DNA from: CAMPJU01 sp046566095
Lineage (GTDB): Bacteria > Pseudomonadota > Gammaproteobacteria > Xanthomonadales > Xanthomonadaceae
NCBI GenBank assembly: GCA_046566095.1
Contig: JBKHXI010000154.1
Location: 1 to 10,242 of the forward strand
Reading direction: 5' to 3'
DNA length: 10,242 nucleotides
Shown here: piece after piece, positions 1 to 6,412 of the stretch
How the letters are laid out: each line of letters begins with the position of its first letter
Position numbering within the stretch: position 1 is the first letter of the stretch
Program-made: the position numbers and the translations under genes
Notes under the pieces: model-generated
Databases searched by the model: none
What the model saw: the letters and a program-made list of their open reading frames with translations, nothing else
What the model was told of the DNA's origin: nothing

Positions 1-3000
1 CGGCGCCAGGCGCGGCTGCTGCGGCAGCTCGAACAGGCGCAGCGGCTGGCGCTGCTGGGCCGCTGGCGCCGGCGCACCGACGACGGCACGGTCGAATGGG
101 ACGCGCAGTGCGCGCGGATCTTCGGCATTCCCGAAGACCTGCATCCGGTTCCGCTGGCCGAGATCCTGCGCCGGATCCACCCGGACGACGCGCCGGCGCT
201 GCGACGGCGGATGGCGCTCGCCGACCGCGCCCCGCAGAACCTGATGGGAACCCCGTTCGAGTACCGAATCGTCCGCGACGACGACACCGTGCGTTGGGTT
301 CAGACCAGGATCCAGGCCGCCGCAGATGGCGTGCTCACCGGGATCATACAGGACATCACCGCCCAGGTCGCCGACCGCGAGCGCCTGCGCCAGGCCCAGG
401 AGATCGCACGCATCGGCGACTGGGAATGGGACCTGGACAGCGGCGCGATCCGCTGGTCGCGGACCATGTACGACATCTACGGCCTGGATCCGGAGCGGTT
501 CACGCCCGACCGCGATTCGGCCTTCGCGCGCATCCACCCGGACGACCGCCCGCGCATCCAGGAGGTCGCCCGCACCCTGGCCGAGAGCGGCAAGCCCTGC
601 CAGGCCGAATTCCGGATCCTGCGCCCGGACGGCAGCGAGCGCGTGCTCAGCGTGCGCGGCACGCGCGAGACCGCCGCCGACGGGCGCACGGTCGTCCGCA
701 GCGTGCAGCAGGACATCACCGAACTGGCGCATGCCCGGGAGCGCCTGCACGAGGCCGAGCGCCAGTACCGCTTCCTGTTCGAGCACAATCCGGTGCCGAT
801 GTGGGTGTTCGACCCGGATACGCTGCGCTTCCTGGCCGTCAACCAGGCGATGCTCGGCCACTACGGCTACGCCCGCGCCGAACTGCTGGCGATGACCATC
901 CTCGACATCCGCCCGGAGGCGGACCGGCAGGCGGTCGCCGGCCGCGCCCGCGACCCTGCGCACAAGCGTGCCCAGGGCGAGGTCTGGACCCACCTGCGAC
1001 GCGACGGCAGCGCCCGCCGGATGGCGATCTTCACCCGCGACATCGTGTTCGAGGGGCGCCCGGCGCGCCTGGTCGCCGCCCAGGACGTGACCGAGCGCGA
1101 ACTCAACGAACAGCGCTTCCGGATGGTGGCGCGCGCCACCAGCGACGCGATCTACGACTGGGACATCGACGCCGGCCGGCTGTGGTGGGGCCCGGGCTTC
1201 TACGCGGCGTTCGGGCTGGACCCGGCCTTGGTCGAGCCGACCCTGGCCGGCTGGGAGGCGCTGGTGCACCCGGACGACCTGGCGCGGGTGATGGCCGGCC
1301 TGGAACGCGCGCTCGACGATCCGCAGACCGAGTCGTGGGAGGCCGAATATCGCTTCCGCCGTGGCGACGACAGCTACGCCGTCGTGGTCGACCGCGGCTA
1401 CTTCGCTCGCGACCAGGACGGCCGTGCCACCCGCATGGTCGGCGGCATGCTCGACGTCAGCGAGCGGCGCCGCCGCGAGGCCGACCTGCGCCTGCTCAGC
1501 CGCGCGGTCGAGGCCGCCAGCAACGGCGTCACCATCGCCGACGCGCGCGCCCCGGACCTGCCCCTGGTCTACGTCAACCGCGCCTTCGAGCAGATGACCG
1601 GCTACCGCGCACAGGAGGTGCTCGGCCGCAACTGCCGGTTCCTGCAGGGCGGCGACCGCGAGCAGCACGGCATCGAGGGCGTGCGCCACGCGCTCGAGCG
1701 CGGACGCGAGGCGCGGGTACTTCTGCGCAACTACCGCCGCGACGGCAGCATGTTCTGGAACGAGCTGTACGTCGCCCCGGTTCTCGACGACGACGGCCGC
1801 CTGACCCATTTCGTCGGCATCCAGACCGACGTGTCCGAGGAGCACCGCTACCAGCAGGAGCTGGCCTACCGCGCCACCCACGACGCGCTCACCGGCCTGC
1901 CCAACCGCCAGCTGCTGCACGACCGCCTGCAGCAGGCGATCCTGAACGCCGACCGCTACGGCCGCAAGGCCGCGGCGGTGTTCCTGGACCTGGACGACTT
2001 CAAGCTGGTCAACGACAACCTCGACCACGCCGCCGGGGACGAGGCGCTGCGGATCGTGGCCAACCGGCTGCAGGCGCAGGTGCGCGACACCGACACGGTC
2101 GGCCGCTTCGGCGGCGACGAGTTCGTGGTGGTGCTCACCGAGCAGGACGACGAGGACGGCGTGGGCCGGGTGATCGCGCGGCTGATGCGCGCGGTGTCGG
2201 CGCCGATGGACGTGGGCGGCGCCAGCCACGTGCTCACGCCCAGCGTCGGCTGGGCGCGCTATCCCGACGACGGCGCCGACGCCGACAGCCTGCTCAAGCA
2301 CGCCGACATGGCCATGTACCAGGCCAAGCGCGCCGGCCGCAACCGCGCCGAACGCTATCGCAGCGACCTCGACGCGCAGGTTTCGCAGCGTGTGCAGCTG
2401 CTCGGCCAGCTGCGGCTGGCGCTCGAGCGCCGGGAGTTCCGCCTCGCGTTCCAGCCGCTCTACGACGCCGGCGGCCGGGTGGCGGCGCTGGAGGCGCTGG
2501 TGCGCTGGCAGCACCCTGAACGCGGCCTGCTGCTGCCGGGCGAGTTCATCGGGGTGTGCGAGGAAAGCGGTCTGATCATGGAACTGGGCCGGCGCACCCT
2601 GCGCGAGGCCGCGCGCCACCACCGCCTGCTGGCCGAGCATGGCTTCGGGCACCTGCGGATCTCGGTCAACGTCTCGGCGATGCAGTTCGGGCCGGCGCTC
2701 GAACGCGACGTGGCCGACGCGATGGCGGAGTTCGCGCTGCCGGCCGGCGCGCTGGAGCTGGAGATCACCGAGAGCGTGGTGATGGAGCAGCCGGAAACGG
2801 CGATCGAGACCATGCGCCGGATCGCCGGCCTGGGCGTATGCCTGGCGATCGACGACTTCGGCACCGGCTACTCCAGCTTGGCCTACCTCAAGCGGCTGCC
2901 GCTGGACCGGCTCAAGATCGACCGCTCGTTCGTGCGCGACCTGCCGCACGACCGCGAGGCGGCCTCGATCTGCGGCGCGATCGTGCAGCTGGCGCAGTCG

Positions 3001-3162
3001 CTGGAACTGGCCACGGTGGCCGAGGGCGTGGAAACCGCCGAACAGCTGCAGTGGCTGCGCGACCACGGCTGCGACGAGGTCCAGGGCTACCTGCTGGCGC
3101 GGCCGGCGCCGTTCGAGGACATCCTGGCCCTGCTCGGGGGCGGCGGCGGCGCGGCCACGTAA
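1..3162 (+). CDS. Multi-PAS/LOV diguanylate cyclase-phosphodiesterase (GGDEF-EAL), 5' truncated by window edge
   Basis: The frame is open from base 1, so the N-terminus lies outside the window; 1053 residues are visible, and numbering here starts at base 1. Four PAS domains occupy about 20-121, 138-240, 256-364 and 373-488; the first, second and fourth contain the (I/V)HPDD motif of the PAS_3 type. A LOV-type PAS follows (about 498-612) with GRNCRFLQ around Cys545. The GGDEF domain (about 625-785) has GGDEF at 704-708 and an RxxD product-inhibition site at 695-698, five residues before it. The EAL domain (about 801-1045) keeps EAL at 831-833, N890, E924, DD at 951-952, K972, E1008 and Q1028, the metal- and substrate-binding set. 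By family knowledge it should make and/or hydrolyse cyclic-di-GMP, probably in the cytosol. No membrane segment is visible, but one could lie in the missing part. Net activity cannot be read from sequence. Confidence 0.95.
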   Translation, partial: RRQARLLRQLEQAQRLALLGRWRRRTDDGTVEWDAQCARIFGIPEDLHPVPLAEILRRIHPDDAPALRRRMALADRAPQNLMGTPFEYRIVRDDDTVRWVQTRIQAAADGVLTGIIQDITAQVADRERLRQAQEIARIGDWEWDLDSGAIRWSRTMYDIYGLDPERFTPDRDSAFARIHPDDRPRIQEVARTLAESGKPCQAEFRILRPDGSERVLSVRGTRETAADGRTVVRSVQQDITELAHARERLHEAERQYRFLFEHNPVPMWVFDPDTLRFLAVNQAMLGHYGYARAELLAMTILDIRPEADRQAVAGRARDPAHKRAQGEVWTHLRRDGSARRMAIFTRDIVFEGRPARLVAAQDVTERELNEQRFRMVARATSDAIYDWDIDAGRLWWGPGFYAAFGLDPALVEPTLAGWEALVHPDDLARVMAGLERALDDPQTESWEAEYRFRRGDDSYAVVVDRGYFARDQDGRATRMVGGMLDVSERRRREADLRLLSRAVEAASNGVTIADARAPDLPLVYVNRAFEQMTGYRAQEVLGRNCRFLQGGDREQHGIEGVRHALERGREARVLLRNYRRDGSMFWNELYVAPVLDDDGRLTHFVGIQTDVSEEHRYQQELAYRATHDALTGLPNRQLLHDRLQQAILNADRYGRKAAAVFLDLDDFKLVNDNLDHAAGDEALRIVANRLQAQVRDTDTVGRFGGDEFVVVLTEQDDEDGVGRVIARLMRAVSAPMDVGGASHVLTPSVGWARYPDDGADADSLLKHADMAMYQAKRAGRNRAERYRSDLDAQVSQRVQLLGQLRLALERREFRLAFQPLYDAGGRVAALEALVRWQHPERGLLLPGEFIGVCEESGLIMELGRRTLREAARHHRLLAEHGFGHLRISVNVSAMQFGPALERDVADAMAEFALPAGALELEITESVVMEQPETAIETMRRIAGLGVCLAIDDFGTGYSSLAYLKRLPLDRLKIDRSFVRDLPHDREAASICGAIVQLAQSLELATVAEGVETAEQLQWLRDHGCDEVQGYLLARPAPFEDILALLGGGGGAAT
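1492..1836 (+). other. LOV photosensory domain inside the PAS-GGDEF-EAL protein
   Basis: This sub-region of the first gene encodes a PAS domain with the LOV flavin-binding signature. The adduct-forming cysteine is Cys545 (codon 1633-1635) in GRNCRFLQ. Downstream are Asn577 in NYRRDG, Asn587 in FWNEL and Gln608 in VGIQTDV. The spacings from the cysteine are 32, then 10, then 21 residues, the same as C450-N482-N492-Q513 in Avena phototropin-1 LOV2. Arg546 and Arg562 sit where the two flavin-phosphate arginines (R451, R467) are found. In LOV proteins these residues bind FMN or FAD, and blue light drives a cysteinyl-flavin adduct. About 16 residues with helical character (611-626) connect it to the GGDEF domain, where a signalling helix is expected. 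The match is seen directly; light control of the enzyme is inferred. Confidence 0.9.
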
Positions 3163-3174
3163 GCGGCCACGTAA
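3151..3174 (+). repeat. 12-bp perfect tandem duplication carrying two in-frame stop codons
   Basis: The 12-mer GCGGCCACGTAA occurs at 3151-3162 and again, with no gap, at 3163-3174. The first copy contains the last codons and TAA stop of the GGDEF-EAL gene. Because 12 is a multiple of three, the second copy supplies another TAA in the same frame. It lies between that gene and uvrD, ending 9 nt before the uvrD ATG. It is probably a replication-slippage duplication and may also make termination more secure. Confidence 0.95.
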
Positions 3175-3183
3175 ACTGGGCGG

Positions 3184-5388
3184 ATGGATGTTTCGCATTT
3201 GCTCGACGGCCTCAACCCGGCCCAGCGCGAGGCCGTGTCGGCGCCGCCGGGGCACTACCTGGTGCTGGCCGGCGCCGGCTCCGGCAAGACCCGGGTTCTG
3301 ACCCACCGCATCGCCTGGCTGCACGAGGTCCACGGGGTGCCGATGCACGGGATCCTCGCGGTCACCTTCACCAACAAGGCCGCCGGCGAGATGCGCGCGC
3401 GCGCGGCCGCGCAGCTGCGTGGCGACACCCGCGGAACCTGGATCGGCACCTTCCACGGCCTGGCGCACCGGCTGCTGCGGATGCACTGGCAGGAAGCCGG
3501 GCTGCCGGAGGGCTTCCAGATCCTCGACAGCGACGACCAGCTGCGCATGGTCAAGCGCGTGGTCCAGCAGCTGGAACTGGACGACGCGCGCTTCCCGCCG
3601 CGGCAGATCGCCTGGTGGATCAACGCGCAGAAGGACGAGGGCCGGCGCGCGCAGCACGTGCAGGCCGGCGACGACTTGTTCGGCGACACCATGCGCCGCG
3701 CCTACGCCGCCTACCAGGAGCGCTGCGAGCGCGCCGGCCTGGTCGACTTCGCCGAGCTGCTGCTGCGCGCGCACGAGCTGCTGCGCGACAACGCCGCGCT
3801 GCTGGCGCACTACCGGCACCGCTTCGGTGAGATCCTGGTCGACGAGTTCCAGGACACCAACGCGATCCAGTACGGCTTCGTCCGGCTGCTGGCCGGCGAC
3901 ACTGGCCACGTGTTCGTGGTCGGCGACGACGACCAGGCGATCTACGGCTGGCGCGGTGCCAAGGTCGAGAACGTGCAGGCCTTCCTGCGCGACTTCCGCG
4001 GCCCCGACGGCGGCCCCGCCACCACCCTGCGGCTGGAGCAGAACTACCGTTCCAGCAGCACCATCCTCGATGCCGCCAACGCGGTGATCGCGCACAACCC
4101 GGACCGGCTCGGCAAGCGGCTGTGGACCGACGCCGGCGAGGGCGAGGCGATCGACCTGTACGCGGCCTACGACGAGATCGACGAGGCCCGCTACGCGGTG
4201 CAGCGGATCGCGCAGTGGGTGGCCGGCGGCGGCAGCCACCGCGAGGTCGCGATCCTGTACCGCAGCAACGCCCAGTCGCGCGCGTTCGAGGAGGCGCTGC
4301 TGGCCGGACAGGTCCCGTACCGGGTCTACGGCGGCGTGCGCTTCTTCGAGCGCGCCGAGGTCAAGGACACCCTGGCCTACCTGCGGCTGGTGGCCAACCG
4401 CTTTGATGACGCCGCGTTCGAGCGCGCGGTCAACACCCCGGTGCGCGGCATCGGCGGGCGGACGTTGGACGCGGTGCGCCAGCGCGCGCGCGGCGACGCG
4501 GTGTCGCTGTGGGAGGCGGCGCGGCGCGAGGCCGCGGGCACCGGACTCGCGGCGCGCGCGCGCAACGCGTTGGCCGGGTTCCTTTCATTGATCGACGCGC
4601 TGGCGTCCGAAACCGCGGAGCTGCCGCTGCCGGAGAAGATCGACCACGTGCTGGCGCGTTCGGGCCTGCGCGACCACTACGCCGCCGACAGCCGCGGCCG
4701 CGCCGACTCCGAATCGCGCACCGAGAACCTCGACGAACTGGTTTCGGTCGCCTCGCGCTTCAGCCGCGCAGAGGAGGACGAGGAGGCGGCGGCGCTGACC
4801 GAACTGGTCGCGTTCCTGGCCTACGCCGCGCTGGAGGCCGGCGAGGGCCAGGCCCAGGCCGGCGAGGACGGGGTCCAGCTGATGACCCTGCACAGCGCCA
4901 AGGGCCTGGAGTTCCCGCTGGTGCTGCTGGCGGGGCTCGAGGAAGGCCTGTTCCCGAGCGGGCGTTCGCTGGAGGAGGCCGGGCGGCTGGAGGAGGAACG
5001 GCGGCTGGCCTATGTCGGCATCACCCGCGCCCGCCAGCAGCTGGTGCTCAGCTACGCCGAGAGCCGGCGCCTGCACGGGCAGGACCACTACGGAGTGCCG
5101 TCGCGGTTCCTGCGCGAGATCCCCGCGAACCTGCTGCGCGAAGTGCGGCCGAAGCCGAAGGCCGCGGCGGCGGCGTGGCCGGCGCGGCGCGGCGGCGCCG
5201 GGCGCGGCCATGCGCCGCTCGAAGGGCCCGGCCTGCGGCTGGGCCAGAACGTGCGCCACCCCAGCTTCGGCGCCGGCGTGGTCACCGACGTGGAGGGCAG
5301 CGGCGCCCACGCCCGGGTCCAGGTCAATTTCGACGAGGCCGGCAGCAAGTGGCTGGTACTGGCCTACGCCAACCTGCAACCTGCCTGA
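3184..5388 (+). CDS. uvrD: DNA helicase II (UvrD), superfamily 1A
   Basis: This encodes a 734-residue ATP-dependent 3'-5' DNA helicase of the UvrD/PcrA/Rep family, close in length to E. coli UvrD (720). It acts in nucleotide excision repair, methyl-directed mismatch repair and removal of RecA filaments. Visible motifs in order are Q-motif Gln14, Walker A GAGSGKT (30-36), motif Ia TFTNKAAGEM, Walker B VDEFQDT (from 219), motif III GDDDQAIYGWRG (from 247), motif IV QNYRSS (286-291), motif V TLHSAKGLEFP (568-578) and motif VI YVGITRAR (610-617). After an Ala/Arg/Lys/Pro-rich linker (about 653-680), the C-terminal Tudor-like segment (GQNVRHPSFGAGVV to KWLVLAYANL) is present; in PcrA/UvrD this contacts RNA polymerase. 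The start at 3184 gives the typical MDVSHLLDGLNPAQ N-terminus. The upstream Shine-Dalgarno is weak (GGGCGG), and the 21-bp gap to the previous gene allows cotranscription. I saw no LexA box. Confidence 0.97.
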   Translation: MDVSHLLDGLNPAQREAVSAPPGHYLVLAGAGSGKTRVLTHRIAWLHEVHGVPMHGILAVTFTNKAAGEMRARAAAQLRGDTRGTWIGTFHGLAHRLLRMHWQEAGLPEGFQILDSDDQLRMVKRVVQQLELDDARFPPRQIAWWINAQKDEGRRAQHVQAGDDLFGDTMRRAYAAYQERCERAGLVDFAELLLRAHELLRDNAALLAHYRHRFGEILVDEFQDTNAIQYGFVRLLAGDTGHVFVVGDDDQAIYGWRGAKVENVQAFLRDFRGPDGGPATTLRLEQNYRSSSTILDAANAVIAHNPDRLGKRLWTDAGEGEAIDLYAAYDEIDEARYAVQRIAQWVAGGGSHREVAILYRSNAQSRAFEEALLAGQVPYRVYGGVRFFERAEVKDTLAYLRLVANRFDDAAFERAVNTPVRGIGGRTLDAVRQRARGDAVSLWEAARREAAGTGLAARARNALAGFLSLIDALASETAELPLPEKIDHVLARSGLRDHYAADSRGRADSESRTENLDELVSVASRFSRAEEDEEAAALTELVAFLAYAALEAGEGQAQAGEDGVQLMTLHSAKGLEFPLVLLAGLEEGLFPSGRSLEEAGRLEEERRLAYVGITRARQQLVLSYAESRRLHGQDHYGVPSRFLREIPANLLREVRPKPKAAAAAWPARRGGAGRGHAPLEGPGLRLGQNVRHPSFGAGVVTDVEGSGAHARVQVNFDEAGSKWLVLAYANLQPA

Positions 5389-5398
5389 GCACACATCA

Positions 5399-5510
5399 CC
5401 CTGTCGTCCCGAGCGCAGCCTGTCGTCCCAAGCGCAGCGAGGAACCTGCTTTTCGCTTTCCTTCGAACCCGGTGGAAAGCAGGTCCCTCGCTGCGCTCGG
5501 GACGACAGGG
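5399..5510. repeat. Long inverted-repeat element with duplicated left arm, between convergent uvrD and chaB
   Basis: The right arm (5476-5509) pairs with 5419-5452 over 34 bp with two mismatches, leaving a 23-nt loop at 5453-5475. A second, shorter left arm (5399-5419) is a 21-bp perfect complement of 5490-5510 and lies immediately before the first, so two left arms compete for one right arm. Both mismatches are A opposite C on the plus strand; in RNA from the minus strand they become U-G wobble pairs, giving an uninterrupted stem in the chaB transcript. The CGTCCCGAGCGCAG arm resembles dispersed repeats seen between genes in xanthomonads. Placed between two convergent genes, it could act as a bidirectional terminator or mRNA 3'-end stabiliser. 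No T-tract follows either arm, so classical intrinsic termination is not supported. Confidence 0.85.
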
Positions 5511-5547
5511 ATCGATTCCACCCGACAGCTCCAGGCGGAGGCGAGGC

Positions 5548-5775
5548 TCACTTGCGGTGCCAGTCGCCGTCCTCGCCCTTCTCGTATTGCTGCTTGACCG
5601 CGGACCAGGCGACCTTGTGCGCGGTTTCCTCGCGGGAGGCGTCGTCGCGGCGGTCGTCCGCGTCCTTGTACTGCTGCCAGGCGTTGTTGAAGGCTTCCTT
5701 GTAGATGTCCTGCGCATGCCCGGGCAGGTGCTCGCGCACCGATTCGGGCAGGTCGCTGCGGCGCTGGTAGGGCAT
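5548..5775 (-). CDS. chaB: ChaB family protein
   Basis: This is a 75-residue, highly charged, soluble protein of the ChaB family (E. coli ChaB is 76 residues). The N-terminal MPYQRRSDLPESVREHLP segment, the central AQDIYKEAFNNAW stretch and the C-terminal REETAHKVAWSAVKQQY stretch match the family along its whole length. ChaB was named as a putative regulator of the ChaA cation/proton antiporter, but its biochemical role is poorly defined, and no chaA is visible here. The start is supported by GGAG on the minus strand (plus coordinates 5784-5787) with 8-nt spacing. The gene converges on uvrD, with the long inverted repeat in between. It has no close upstream partner: a 251-bp repeat-bearing gap separates it from the next minus-strand gene, so it is probably transcribed from its own promoter, which I could not identify. 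Confidence 0.95.
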   Translation of the reverse strand: MPYQRRSDLPESVREHLPGHAQDIYKEAFNNAWQQYKDADDRRDDASREETAHKVAWSAVKQQYEKGEDGDWHRK

Positions 5776-5830
5776 GGCCTGTGCTCCGGACGGGCGGCCG
5801 ATGCTGCCGCAACGGCCGTGGGCCCGGCGC

Positions 5831-5862
5831 GAACGCGCGCGGCCGGCGAACGCGCGGCCGGC
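5831..5862. repeat. Imperfect tandem repeat, 17 + 15 bp
   Basis: The 17-mer GAACGCGCGCGGCCGGC (5831-5847) is followed directly by the same unit lacking one CG pair (5848-5862). It lies about 55 bp upstream of the chaB start, in extremely GC-rich DNA. A 2-nt difference between copies fits slippage. Any effect on the chaB leader is speculative. Confidence 0.75.
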
Positions 5863-5940
5863 GGGAACAGGCCGGAATGGGCGGACAGGGCGCCGGGGCC
5901 TGGCGCCGCCGACGCCGCGGCCGGCGGCGCAAACCGCGGC

Positions 5941-5996
5941 GGTCAGTCCTCGCCGACCAGGCCGCAGCGGTCAGGCCGCGCCGGTCAGGCCGCGCC
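5941..5996. repeat. Four-unit 14-bp tandem repeat (minisatellite-like)
   Basis: Four consecutive 14-nt units are seen: 5941-5954 (two mismatches to the consensus), 5955-5968 (four mismatches), and 5969-5982 and 5983-5996, which are identical (GGTCAGGCCGCGCC). The array lies just beyond the 3' end of the 64-residue hypothetical gene and upstream of chaB. The gradient from degenerate to identical units suggests recent slippage at the right end, so copy number may differ between strains. Confidence 0.8.
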
Positions 5997-6011
5997 GGTG
6001 CAGAGCCGGGC

Positions 6012-6037
6012 GATCAGGACCAGGGATCAGGACCAGG
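6012..6037. repeat. 13-bp perfect tandem duplication overlapping a stop codon
   Basis: GATCAGGACCAGG occurs at 6012-6024 and 6025-6037 without a gap. The second copy contains the TGA stop (minus strand, 6027-6029) and the last codons of the 64-residue hypothetical gene. The duplication may have altered the C-terminus of that protein, because a 13-bp shift moves any further copy out of frame. Confidence 0.9.
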
Positions 6038-6221
6038 ACTGGGTCGGGGTGGTCGCGGCGCTGACCCCGGTATCGCTGCCCAGCAGTTCGTTCCAGGAGC
6101 GCTCCAGCCCGTTGCGACGGCCCTTCTCCACCAGCTTCAGCCCCTCGGGCGAGATGGTCAGGGTGTAGGCCTGGTCGCCGATCTGGACTTCGCGGCGCAG
6201 CGGCTTGTCGAGCTTGGTCAT
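6027..6221 (-). CDS. Small conserved-looking hypothetical protein, 64 residues
   Basis: I do not recognise a named family. The protein begins MTKLDKPLRREVQIGDQAYT, continues with LTISPEGLKLVEKGRR and a WNELLGSD segment, and ends in a low-complexity Thr/Ser/Ala tail (TGVSAATTPTQSWS). The alternating hydrophobic pattern around IGDQAYTLTISPEGLKL suggests two beta strands with a turn. Short proteins with an (I)GxxxYxxTISPEGxKLxxKG pattern are common as hypotheticals in proteobacteria; this is recollection, not a search. There is no signal peptide, membrane segment or cysteine. An upstream in-frame ATG at 6378-6380 exists, but the ATG at 6219-6221 is preferred because AAGGA lies 8 nt before it and the extension is Pro/Arg-rich and reads as non-coding. 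The stop codon lies inside a 13-bp tandem duplication, so the C-terminal tail may be variable. Confidence 0.75.
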   Translation of the reverse strand: MTKLDKPLRREVQIGDQAYTLTISPEGLKLVEKGRRNGLERSWNELLGSDTGVSAATTPTQSWS

Positions 6222-6229
6222 GGTCAGGG

Positions 6230-6234
6230 TCCTT
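6230..6234 (-). promoter_or_regulatory. Ribosome binding site deciding the start of the 64-residue hypothetical gene
   Basis: On the minus strand AAGGA lies 8 nt upstream of the ATG at 6219-6221, within AGAAAGGACCC. This spacing is near optimal and favours this start over the in-frame ATG at 6378-6380. Confidence 0.7.
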
Positions 6235-6254
6235 TCTGTGACGGGTGTGCTGGG

Positions 6255-6280
6255 GCGGGATCCGGAGGCGGGGATCCCGC
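6255..6280. other. Perfect 9-bp inverted repeat upstream of the small hypothetical gene
   Basis: GCGGGATCC at 6255-6263 is perfectly complementary to GGATCCCGC at 6272-6280, with an 8-nt loop. It sits 34 nt upstream of the ATG of the 64-residue gene, so it could form a hairpin in that gene's leader or be a dyad protein-binding site. No function can be assigned from sequence alone. Confidence 0.5.
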
Positions 6281-6370
6281 GGGGTGGTTCCGCGCCGAGG
6301 ATAGCCGGAAGCGGCCGGGAATGCGCCCCGCGCCAGGTCGTTTCGTTATGTTCGGCCATCTTCCTGGATA

Positions 6371-6391
6371 ATGCAGGCATCCTGCCTGCAT
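6371..6391 (-). terminator. Hairpin downstream of the ankyrin gene, possible terminator
   Basis: ATGCAGGCA (6371-6379) and TGCCTGCAT (6383-6391) are perfect 9-bp arms around a 3-nt loop. The hairpin begins 21 nt after the ankyrin stop codon on the minus strand, a typical terminator position. Only TTATCC follows on that strand, not a T-tract, so factor-independent termination is uncertain. It may equally be a copy of a dispersed palindrome. Confidence 0.4.
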
Positions 6392-6412
6392 CTCCGGCTT
6401 CTTACGGTCGCC

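Noticed and set aside
96..2519. An 807-codon plus-strand frame over the PAS/GGDEF gene
   Set aside because: It is Arg/Pro/Gly-rich with no motifs; the frame starting at base 1 carries PAS, LOV, GGDEF and EAL motifs throughout.
3100..3183. A LexA/SOS box before uvrD
   Set aside because: Neither an E. coli-type CTG-N10-CAG box with the proper flanks nor a xanthomonad-type TTAGN-GTACTAA box is visible; uvrD may be transcribed from the upstream gene.
5364..5932. Minus-strand frames crossing the inverted repeat (117 and 178 codons)
   Set aside because: Their C-terminal CRPERSEGP-like peptides are translations of the repeat, a familiar false-gene signature. ChaB occupies the true frame in part of this interval.
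6222..6380. Upstream in-frame extension of the 64-residue gene (start at 6380)
   Set aside because: The extension is Pro/Arg/Gly-rich, crosses a palindrome and lacks a good ribosome binding site; the start at 6221 has AAGGA with 8-nt spacing.
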